Shown in pieces: positions 1 to 5,606 of a stretch of 5,606 nucleotides of DNA. The notes beneath the pieces were generated by a model. That model saw only the letters and a list, made by a program, of their open reading frames with translations, was not told the DNA's origin and made no database searches. Position 1 is the first letter of the stretch. Every line of letters begins with the position of its first letter. The DNA lies in the NCBI GenBank assembly GCA_023145395.1, contig JAGLDW010000936.1, forward strand, positions 1 to 5,606, given 5' to 3'. This DNA comes from Lentisphaeria bacterium. Its GTDB lineage: Bacteria > Verrucomicrobiota > Lentisphaeria > Oligosphaerales > Lenti-02. Made by a program: the position numbers and the translations under genes.

Positions 1-1738
1 CTCTGCGAGCCAGGAGTCTGGCCATAGGGATGCGTTCCCCCTCAGGAAGCGCTGTCAGGAGTATGGTGCGGGCTATGGAGAGAGGACATCCGCCTGCCGC
101 AATCGCGCGATGGAGGTAGTCAACGGCCTCCTTCTCCAGACCTTTCGACCAGCAAATCCGTGCGATCAGCTCGAGCCAATCCGCTTCGGGCATGTCCTTG
201 GGCTTGAGTGGGCTTCCCGTCCCGTCCGCAATCAGACTCCGAACCGGCTCCATGGGGGCGTCAATGTAGAGGAACGATGACACGCGTTGCATCACACTCA
301 GTGTGGACGCTTCTGGATTCGCTGCCGCGATCATCCCGAAAAGCTGATGTCCCGGCGTGCCGGAGGGGAAGGGCATAGCGACCATGTTCTGCGGTTCCCG
401 CTGTCTCGCTTTGGCTTCGGCGCGCCCAGCATCGATCTTCTCCGCAGTGCGGCACAGAGACATTCTGTGGATCTCGCCCCACCACTCATTTCGTATCGCC
501 TCGATGAACTCGGTCGCCGAAGTCTTCTTCCCGGCGACTTCTGCTCGATCCTTCTGAGGGGCGGCTGGCCTCATTCTGGGAAACCGTTGCATCAGTGCCT
601 CGTTGCCAGGCTGAGCGGCCAGGCGCCTGGCATCCTCCAGGCGACCCAGTGCCAGGAGAAGGAAACATTGGTTGACTGGGCCGCCAGGGTTTTGTCCCAG
701 GATGTTCAACAGTTCCTCAATGCGGTTCCCCATGAGCACAGGAAAATGGAATCTGGCAACGCTCTTGTCTCCGTCCCGAGCCAAGGCTTCCGCCAGAATT
801 TCGCCAGCCCGTTCCTGGTCGTTCGCCAGCTGGGCAGCCCGAAGACGAACGCTCAGTCGTGTTGATTTGTGAGGAATTGGGATTGTCTCCGCGATAGCTT
901 CGCCCACGGCAATCCAGTCTCCGCGTCGCAGAAGCACGCTGAGCTTGACATCGGCGTAGTCGATTCGCTCGGCCAATTCCAGTGCTTTGTCGTGGTCTCC
1001 AGTCGCGTAACGGAGAGCGGAGAGCAGGGGCAGTCTTGACCTGCCAAGCTTGCCCGCCGCCGCTTTCTTTTCCAGGGACTCACGGACCTCTTCCGCTCTC
1101 TCGGTGACCACGAGATAGGAGACCCAGCGCCGGACGCCATCGGGGTGCCCCGACGCGGCAGCAGTCTCGATGAACGACTCCGCCCGCTCGATTCCCTCCT
1201 CACGCGCAAGCTGGACGAGGTACTTTACGTTGGAGGAGAGGGAAGATACCGCCAATCGTCTCTGGGATAGATCCGGGATTGCGGCGAAGAGTTCGCTCAT
1301 CTCCCGCTCTGTGGGATTCTCCCTCAGCAGGCTGTATACGGCGCCCCGTGGATCCTGTTGCGCCTTCAGGGCAACCACGGCCAACAGGCCAACACGGTCA
1401 GGCGGCAGTTTGCCGATGTCCTTCTTGGCGAAACGCTGCAGGATTGCCCTGGCCCGAGTCGCCCCTTCCGGATTCCCTTTGGACACGATCCCTTCCAGAA
1501 GGGGTTTGGTTGCCAGACCGCATTGCCAGAGGAACTCGCTTGCCGCCTCACGGGCCGCGAAGTCTCCATGAGTCAGTTCGTGAATGGCTCGCTCCCGTTG
1601 CTCCTGCGTGTTCTTGCGGGTAGGAGCAACAGTGTCCTGTTCCTGTCCTCTGCTGGCAAGCGGGACCAGCAGCAGAAGAAAAGCGAGGGCAAGATGCCCC
1701 ACGGTGTTGAGAGTAGCGGCGCGAGATTCATGCAGCAT
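1..1738 (-). CDS. Exported HEAT/TPR-like helical-repeat protein (3' end outside window)
   Basis: I do not recognise a named gene. The frame is open for 579 codons from an ATG at 1738-1736 to the left edge, where it continues. An in-frame TAG at 1747-1745 prevents a longer N-terminus, and purine-rich AGGAGAGGA lies just upstream. Residues 1-31 look like a Sec signal peptide: a short n-region, a hydrophobic core LALAFLLLLVPLA (16-28), and likely cleavage around 28-31, so the protein is probably periplasmic or secreted. Residues about 50-100 (HGDFAAREAASEFLWQCG, then RARAIL) match a HEAT-like motif I associate with planctomycete and verrucomicrobial proteins. Later stretches resemble TPR helix pairs: YATGDHDKALELAERI (about 244-259), ALGRLEDARRLA (363-374) and CWSKGLEKEAVDYLHRAI (529-546). 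Residues about 385-460 are less repetitive and rich in charge. No catalytic motif is visible. A protein-interaction scaffold role is inference. Confidence in coding is high, in function low. Confidence 0.85.
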   Translation of the reverse strand, partial: MLHESRAATLNTVGHLALAFLLLLVPLASRGQEQDTVAPTRKNTQEQRERAIHELTHGDFAAREAASEFLWQCGLATKPLLEGIVSKGNPEGATRARAILQRFAKKDIGKLPPDRVGLLAVVALKAQQDPRGAVYSLLRENPTEREMSELFAAIPDLSQRRLAVSSLSSNVKYLVQLAREEGIERAESFIETAAASGHPDGVRRWVSYLVVTERAEEVRESLEKKAAAGKLGRSRLPLLSALRYATGDHDKALELAERIDYADVKLSVLLRRGDWIAVGEAIAETIPIPHKSTRLSVRLRAAQLANDQERAGEILAEALARDGDKSVARFHFPVLMGNRIEELLNILGQNPGGPVNQCFLLLALGRLEDARRLAAQPGNEALMQRFPRMRPAAPQKDRAEVAGKKTSATEFIEAIRNEWWGEIHRMSLCRTAEKIDAGRAEAKARQREPQNMVAMPFPSGTPGHQLFGMIAAANPEASTLSVMQRVSSFLYIDAPMEPVRSLIADGTGSPLKPKDMPEADWLELIARICWSKGLEKEAVDYLHRAIAAGGCPLSIARTILLTALPEGERIPMARLLARR

Positions 1739-1748
1739 GAGTTCCTAT

Positions 1749-1757
1749 TCCTCTCCT
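1749..1757 (-). promoter_or_regulatory. Probable ribosome binding site of the repeat-protein gene
   Basis: The minus strand reads AGGAGAGGA from 1757 to 1749. Its GAGG core ends 11 bases before the ATG at 1738, which is slightly long. A second AGGA at 1746-1743 is only 4 bases from the start. Together with the in-frame TAG at 1747-1745 this supports ATG 1738 as the start, rather than the ATG at 1731, which opens a different frame that closes near 1573. Confidence 0.5.
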
Positions 1758-1758
1758 G

Positions 1759-1778
1759 ATCCCGGTCCATCCCGATCC
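1759..1778. repeat. Two tandem 10-base repeats upstream of the repeat-protein gene
   Basis: On the plus strand ATCCCGGTCC (1759-1768) is followed directly by ATCCCGATCC (1769-1778), 9 of 10 bases identical. They lie 20-40 bases upstream of the ATG at 1738 and next to its Shine-Dalgarno region. They could be a small binding site, but two short copies can arise by chance. Confidence 0.3.
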
Positions 1779-1843
1779 GCGCGTGTTTCTCACTAGGTCC
1801 GCCGCGAAAAGGATTTCGTGGATACCCCCAAGCAGATGTTTCT

Positions 1844-2194
1844 TCATGGTGCGTTGGGGCGTGTTCTGGCCAGGTCGCATTCTGTGGTCACACCGGCGGC
1901 CAATGTCATCTGACGCGTGGCGATGGATGCCTCTCCCGAGTCGAACACGGGATATGTGATGGTTACGGTCTGGTCGGTGGCGGATCGTAGGGATACTTTT
2001 AGCATGCCTGCTTCAACATTCCACTCGATGGCGACCTCGATTCCGCCCCGGGCACGCAGGCTCTTCACGCTGCCCCGCAGCCATTTTGCGGGCAAGGCAG
2101 GCAGGAGCTTGATCAGGCCGGGTTTGGAGACCAGGAGCATCTCCTGCACGGCGGAGACCCAGCCCATGTTCGCATCGATCTGGAAGGGCCCCAC
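1844..2194 (-). CDS. GH95 C-terminal part, displaced to the -1 frame
   Basis: This frame carries the missing C-terminus of the upstream GH95 gene. It opens GPFQIDANMGW, then a stretch containing EMLL and LLPALPAKW, which matches the GH95 pattern around FQIDGN and the following helix and beta-rich C-terminal domain. It ends at a TGA at 1846-1844. The Asp of FQID (codon 2176-2174) aligns with the residue that, in the characterised Bifidobacterium 1,2-alpha-L-fucosidase AfcA, helps the catalytic Asn act as base; I place it by motif, not by alignment software. The first possible start in this frame is a GTG at 2194, but no Shine-Dalgarno sequence precedes it and the fragment alone would lack most of the fold. 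It is therefore best read as the end of the same gene and not as an independent protein. Joined to the first 682 residues upstream it gives about 797 residues, a normal GH95 length. Confidence 0.85.
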   Translation of the reverse strand: MGPFQIDANMGWVSAVQEMLLVSKPGLIKLLPALPAKWLRGSVKSLRARGGIEVAIEWNVEAGMLKVSLRSATDQTVTITYPVFDSGEASIATRQMTLAAGVTTECDLARTRPNAP

Positions 2195-4236
2195 GGCAGA
2201 TCGACGCCGATGCCCATGTCGCGCCAGTCATTGTGCGATGTGTAGAAGTTGTTGAACAGGCAGGATCGACTCAGGATCTCCAGGCATTCGAGGGCAAGGT
2301 CGCCCTTGCCGAGCCGCGCCCAGACATTCGCCATGTGCATCAGCGACCAGCCCGACTGCTCCTTGAGCCCGATGACCAGACGCTTGCTCACGGCGGTCTC
2401 GAAGGCGGCGAACAGCTCCGCATCGCTCTCTTCGGTGATCTCCTGACCTGGAAAAACGGGATAGAGATGCGATTCGTGGCGATGATGGTAGTTGTCGTCG
2501 TAGTGTGGGTGCATCCACTCGCGGGCGGCACCGTCCTGGTTGACCTGATACGCGGGAATCCGCTCGAGCATCTCCTGCCACTTTGGCATCTCGTCGGTGT
2601 CGGTCTTTGCGAACTCCGCACTCGCGATCAAGTTCGTCAGCAGTTCCTTGGCGATCGCGAAGTCCATGGTCGCGTTGACGGTTGTCTCCATGTGGACGCC
2701 CATGCCTTTGCCCGGCCAGTAGTTGCCGGGCGTGTTCTCGGGGGAGTTCGACGGGCAGCTGATGTAGTTGCCGTCGTCGCCGGTGAGGAAGAAGTCCTCG
2801 TAGAACAACGCGGCCTCGCGCATGAAGGGCAGGGCGCGGGTTCTCAGGAACTCCATGTCCCCCGTGAACTGGAAGTAGTCGAAATAATGCTGGGCGACCC
2901 AGCCGGCGCCGCCGGTCCAATGAATGATGTGTGGCGAGGGGTTCTTGAGCAGCCCGGATGCGGGACCGGTCGGCGCTGGTATGTAGATGCCCCGGCAACC
3001 GTACAGTTTGCGCGCGTTCTCGCGGAAGTCGTCCATCTTCTCGTCAAAGTAGTCGAACACGGGAAGATGCAGCTCGGCCAGGTTGCCCGGCAGGCAGTGC
3101 CAGTAGATCATCTGGAGGTTTTCGTTGACCATGTGAAACGCCCACATGCCCTCATACTCCCCGCACCAGAGCCCTAGAAGATGGCACGGTTGCCCGCCCG
3201 AGCGGGTGGCGGACACGAGAAGGTAGCGGCCATAGGCCCACATTTTCTCGACCAACGCTGTTGGGGCATCGCCATCGTAGGCTTCGAGCAGGAGCTCTTC
3301 ATTGGCGAGAGCGTGCTTTGCGGGGTCGGCGCCAAGGTCAAGTGAGACGGAGCCGAACAGCTTGGCATGCGCTGCAACGTGCGGGGCAAGGAGCTCGTCG
3401 TAGCTGCTTGCCTGGCTGCGGAGTTCGCACGTGAGTGCAGGTATGGCAGCCTTGCGCTGTCCTTTGACGAACAGCTTCACGCCGATCAGCACATGGGTGG
3501 CTCCTGCAATAGTCAGTTCCGAGTCCGTTGCGCCAACCTGACCGTCGGTGTCGATGAGGCGCGCCACGGCTCCGAAATCGGTGTCGTCGTCATTGGTGGC
3601 CGCGTAGCAAACGACATCAGCCTGAGCATGAACCTCAACGTGTTCCGGGAGCCGCTCACAGCGTCGGCCGTGCGATTTCTGCAGATCCTCCTTGTCATGC
3701 AACCCAAGCGTGATGGCTGCGTTCAGAGCTCCCGGCGTGTCGCTGCGGAGTTCGCACACGACCATGTCGTGCGTGCGCGACACGAATAGACGGCGCTCGT
3801 ATCGCGTTTCGCCGTCCTGCCAGGACACTGTGACCTCGCCGGTCGCCATGTCGAGCACGCGCCGGTATTGCTTGAACGCATTGGCGCCCGGCATGACAAT
3901 GGTGAGGTCGCCGAGAGGCAATGGGGAGCCGATGCTTGGCCGATAGCCTGCGTCGCCCAGTGCGTCCGCCAGGATGCGGTCGGCCTCGCGTGGTCGATTG
4001 GCCAGGAGCAGACGCCGGACCTCGGGCAGATTGCCGCTCACGTCGGGCAGCTCAGGCGTGCGCTGGCCCCACCACAGGTCGGCGTGGGTCAGCAGTACCG
4101 TCTCGCGGTGGACTCCGCCATACACAGCCGCCCCGATCAACCCGTTTCCGGTTGGCAGCGCCTCACGCCAGCGAGCACCCCACCATGATGCCGGTTGGCG
4201 CAATGTCATTCTTTGCTGGGCCTGTGTGTGCCGCAA
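2113..4236 (-). CDS. Glycoside hydrolase family 95 (alpha-L-fucosidase-like), main part, frameshifted near the 3' end
   Basis: GH95 enzymes hydrolyse alpha-L-fucosides, and some members alpha-L-galactosides, by inversion. The N-terminal domain begins at WREALPTGNGLIGAAVYGGV (23-42), followed by LPLGDLTI (106-113). The (alpha/alpha)6 barrel includes YGRYLLVSA (335-343) and GLWCGEYEGMW (355-365). The catalytic Asn-x-Asn is N371-E-N373 before MIYW, then TGGAGWVAQH (441-450). The general-acid Glu is E500 in SNSPEN, and HHRHESHL (584-591) follows. Residue roles are transferred from Bifidobacterium AfcA by motif. From residue 685 the frame is wrong, giving about 23 unrelated residues before the stop at 2113; the proper C-terminus continues in the -1 frame to 1844. 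The start is TTG at 4236, nine bases after AAAGGAG; an ATG at 4209 is too far from that site. No signal peptide is visible, which suggests a cytoplasmic enzyme. It sits 15 bases after the sulfatase stop. The family call is firm; exact substrate and activity are not. Confidence 0.93.
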   Translation of the reverse strand: MRHTQAQQRMTLRQPASWWGARWREALPTGNGLIGAAVYGGVHRETVLLTHADLWWGQRTPELPDVSGNLPEVRRLLLANRPREADRILADALGDAGYRPSIGSPLPLGDLTIVMPGANAFKQYRRVLDMATGEVTVSWQDGETRYERRLFVSRTHDMVVCELRSDTPGALNAAITLGLHDKEDLQKSHGRRCERLPEHVEVHAQADVVCYAATNDDDTDFGAVARLIDTDGQVGATDSELTIAGATHVLIGVKLFVKGQRKAAIPALTCELRSQASSYDELLAPHVAAHAKLFGSVSLDLGADPAKHALANEELLLEAYDGDAPTALVEKMWAYGRYLLVSATRSGGQPCHLLGLWCGEYEGMWAFHMVNENLQMIYWHCLPGNLAELHLPVFDYFDEKMDDFRENARKLYGCRGIYIPAPTGPASGLLKNPSPHIIHWTGGAGWVAQHYFDYFQFTGDMEFLRTRALPFMREAALFYEDFFLTGDDGNYISCPSNSPENTPGNYWPGKGMGVHMETTVNATMDFAIAKELLTNLIASAEFAKTDTDEMPKWQEMLERIPAYQVNQDGAAREWMHPHYDDNYHHRHESHLYPVFPGQEITEESDAELFAAFETAVSKRLVIGLKEQSGWSLMHMANVWARLGKGDLALECLEILSRSCLFNNFYTSHNDWRDMGIGVDLPWGPSRSMRTWAGSPPCRRCSWSPNPA
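2185..2191 (-). other. Frameshift point in the GH95 gene; slippery-like heptamer G GGC CCT
   Basis: On the minus strand the reading frame is CCG TGG GGC CCT TCC, and the conserved sequence is lost after Pro-Trp-Gly-Pro. The family consensus W-G-P-F-Q-I-D is restored if reading moves back one base here, or if one G or C is added to the GGGGCCC run. The heptamer fits the formal X XXY YYZ pattern: the Gly and Pro tRNAs could re-pair on GGG and CCC, and TTC (Phe) would follow directly. Six-base stems lie downstream (GTCTCC with GGAGAT about 26 bases on, and CAGGAG with CTCCTG further on), beyond the usual spacing for a frameshift stimulator. Possible causes are a real mutation, a homopolymer error in the sequence, or programmed frameshifting. 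Confidence 0.85.
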
Positions 4237-4245
4237 GGTCGGATT

Positions 4246-4252
4246 CTCCTTT
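4246..4252 (-). promoter_or_regulatory. Ribosome binding site of the GH95 gene, overlapping the sulfatase stop
   Basis: AAAGGAG on the minus strand (4252-4246) begins on the last base of the sulfatase TGA (4254-4252) and ends nine bases before the TTG at 4236. This spacing selects TTG over the ATG at 4209. The contact between stop codon and Shine-Dalgarno sequence suggests that ribosomes finishing the sulfatase help start GH95 translation. Confidence 0.75.
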
Positions 4253-5606
4253 CAAGAATTCCATGGGGGGACGGGGTAGTGGGGAGTGCAGCGGCTGTAG
4301 CCGTCGAGTAGCTGACTGATGAGCTCGCTCTTCAGTGTTCCGTGATCTGGCGAGTACCAGAGGTTGACGGATTCCCCGGGATCGGACTCGAGGTCGAACA
4401 ACTCACCGTCCTCCGTTCCCGGATAGACCGTGATCCGATGTCTCTTGGTGACCATGCAACGGACCACATATCCGGTGGAGAGATAATCATTCTCGATGAT
4501 CACTTCCTCGTGGGTTGCCGCCGCCGGGTCTTCCAGAACCGGCAACCAGCTCCGACCAGGATACAGTGACAAGTCACGGGCCTGGCCCCAATGGAAACGG
4601 ACCTTTTCCTGCCAATCGCTTCCAGGCAGAGGCACATCGCAGAAATCCAACACGCTTGGCAGAAGGTCGATCTGGGAGACGAGTGCGCGGCTCACCTGTC
4701 CACCGGACATGCCGGGCGCTGCCACGATCGTGGGAATCCGGATGCAGCCATCGTAGGTATAGGGTCCCTTCCAATACAACCCATGGTCGCCCATCATGTC
4801 ACCATGGTCACTGACGAAAACGACCAGCGTGTTCTCCGCCAGTCCGCTCGCATCCAGCACGTCCAGCACTCTCCCGATTTCCGCGTCAACATGACTGACC
4901 ATGCCGTAGGTCAGAGCGATCATTTCCCGCACTTGTTCCGGGCTTTGGGATTCATGATGGTTCTGCCCGTCCGGTCGCAACTCGCCATCAAGTATCCGCT
5001 GGTAGAAGGGCGGCATGGCCTGCATTTCGCCCGGTCGATGCGGCGGCAAGGGGATCACAGCAGGATCGTACATGTGGCAATAGGGCTCGGGGGGAGCGAC
5101 GGGAAGATGAGGATCGGGGAACGAGCACCAGGCAAAGAAGGGCTTCCCCTGTTCCCCCGCGCAGGATTTTAGAAATTCGCGAGTGGAATCCGCGATATAG
5201 CGGTTGTAGTGCAAGTCCTCGGGGAGCGACATGCGGTAACACTGTGGGGCAGTGGCAGGAGGCTGGAGAGCATGCGTGGCCCCCAGCATTTCTGGATCGC
5301 CACCTCGGTCGCGCAGCCACTGTGCGTAGTCGCCATACGCGTAGGATGTGTGTCCTCCGACAAAATCCACGGATTGGAATCCGTAATACGGTGTCGGGAA
5401 ACTGCGGATGGCGCCATCTTTCCAGTATTGGAGACATTCCGGGTACTCGTCTGTCTGAGGGGGATCAACCATCGGCACCCAGGGGGTCAGATGCAACTTT
5501 CCGGCAGCGTGAGTTCGGTATCCCGCAGCGGAGAGAATCCCCGCCATCGTGGGGATATCCTTCCGCAGAGCCTGACCGTTGATCCGCAGACCATGGTCGC
5601 GCGGCA
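4252..5606 (-). CDS. Formylglycine-type sulfatase (family S1), 5' end outside window
   Basis: It hydrolyses sulfate esters, probably on a polysaccharide or oligosaccharide, given the GH95 neighbour. 450 residues are visible. The frame is open to the right edge and conserved sequence (PRDHGLRIN) is already running there, so the internal Met at 5547 is not the start. Visible motifs, numbered from the first visible codon: HGLRING (4-10), AAGKLHL with active-site Lys36 and His38, FPDPH with His166, and VFVSDHGDMMGDHG with metal-ligand candidates Asp266 and His267. Lys279 follows in YWKGPY, then GRSWLPVL and the C-terminal GELFDLESDP signature typical of S1 sulfatases. The Cys/Ser-x-Pro-x-Arg motif that is converted to formylglycine, and the two N-terminal metal Asp residues, would lie just upstream of the window, so maturation type and any signal peptide cannot be judged. 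It ends with TGA at 4254-4252. Substrate specificity cannot be read from these motifs; subfamily unassigned. Confidence 0.95.
   Translation of the reverse strand, partial: PRDHGLRINGQALRKDIPTMAGILSAAGYRTHAAGKLHLTPWVPMVDPPQTDEYPECLQYWKDGAIRSFPTPYYGFQSVDFVGGHTSYAYGDYAQWLRDRGGDPEMLGATHALQPPATAPQCYRMSLPEDLHYNRYIADSTREFLKSCAGEQGKPFFAWCSFPDPHLPVAPPEPYCHMYDPAVIPLPPHRPGEMQAMPPFYQRILDGELRPDGQNHHESQSPEQVREMIALTYGMVSHVDAEIGRVLDVLDASGLAENTLVVFVSDHGDMMGDHGLYWKGPYTYDGCIRIPTIVAAPGMSGGQVSRALVSQIDLLPSVLDFCDVPLPGSDWQEKVRFHWGQARDLSLYPGRSWLPVLEDPAAATHEEVIIENDYLSTGYVVRCMVTKRHRITVYPGTEDGELFDLESDPGESVNLWYSPDHGTLKSELISQLLDGYSRCTPHYPVPPWNS

Larger units (their letters stand above)
1739..1843 (-). other. Intergenic gap between the GH95 gene and the repeat-protein gene
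   Basis: These 105 bases separate two genes on the same strand. They hold the ribosome binding site and the tandem 10-mers, plus an imperfect hairpin at 1802-1821 (CGAAA paired with TTTCG, loop 1810-1813, extended by two C-G pairs across one mismatch on the minus strand). No T-run follows the hairpin on the minus strand, so it is not a convincing intrinsic terminator. I see no clear -35/-10 pair. The gap is long enough for its own promoter, so whether the repeat-protein gene belongs to the sulfatase-GH95 operon is open. Confidence 0.4.

Noticed and set aside
287..865. A 192-codon open frame on the plus strand
   Set aside because: It is antisense to the continuous exported repeat-protein frame, which has a signal peptide and repeat motifs, whereas this frame has no recognisable features.
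1573..1770. A short minus-strand frame beginning upstream of 1738
   Set aside because: It overlaps the signal-peptide region in another frame and stops at 1573. The frame from 1738 gives a proper signal peptide and stays open to the left edge.
1802..1821. Hairpin in the gap as a terminator for the GH95 transcript
   Set aside because: The stem is short, has a mismatch on the minus strand, and no T-run follows it in the direction of transcription.
2174..2194. GTG at 2194 as an independent start for a small protein
   Set aside because: There is no Shine-Dalgarno sequence upstream, and the product would be only the C-terminal end of a GH95 fold beginning inside a conserved motif.
2228..2998. 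A 256-codon open frame on the minus strand within the GH95 gene
   Set aside because: It is an alternative frame of the conserved GH95 barrel, rich in Arg, His and Pro, with no family motifs.
2233..3177. A 314-codon open frame on the plus strand
   Set aside because: It lies fully antisense to well-conserved GH95 codons. Its valine- and arginine-rich translation looks like a shadow in GC-rich DNA, with no recognisable domain.

Overview
The window is a single-strand block from a fairly GC-rich bacterial genome. All three genes lie on the minus strand and read from right to left. A formylglycine-type sulfatase next to a family GH95 alpha-L-fucosidase-like enzyme, followed by an exported HEAT/TPR-type helical-repeat protein, suggests the Planctomycetota-Verrucomicrobiota-Lentisphaerota group. 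Genomes of this group carry many sulfatases and glycoside hydrolases for sulfated, fucose-containing polysaccharides. The assignment is inferred from gene content; no rRNA or other marker gene is present.

Layout from right to left. At 5606-4252 is a sulfatase whose 5' end, including the expected Cys/Ser-x-Pro-x-Arg maturation motif, lies outside the window. Fifteen bases later, at 4236, a GH95 enzyme starts at a TTG codon with a strong Shine-Dalgarno sequence that touches the sulfatase stop codon, so the two look co-transcribed and probably translationally coupled. The GH95 frame is broken near 2185-2191. The 5' part (4236-2113) carries the N-terminal domain, the Asn-x-Asn pair and the general-acid Glu. 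The last 115 residues, including the conserved Phe-Gln-Ile-Asp motif, lie in the -1 frame and end at 1844. The break falls exactly on G GGC CCT, which formally fits the X XXY YYZ slippery pattern, but a deleted base or a sequencing error is at least as likely.

After a 105-base gap (1843-1739), a third gene runs from 1738 to the left edge without a stop. Its 579 visible residues start with a signal peptide, followed by a HEAT-like segment and several TPR-like helical pairs. I found it by translating the minus strand codon by codon: the frame stays open from 1738 to position 1.

Working together (inference): the sulfatase would remove sulfate esters and GH95 would release alpha-linked L-fucose or a related sugar from the same glycan. 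GH95 has no visible signal peptide, so it may act on oligosaccharides already taken up. The repeat protein has no evident catalytic role here and may be functionally unrelated. I saw no tRNA, rRNA, CRISPR array, insertion sequence or convincing promoter or terminator.
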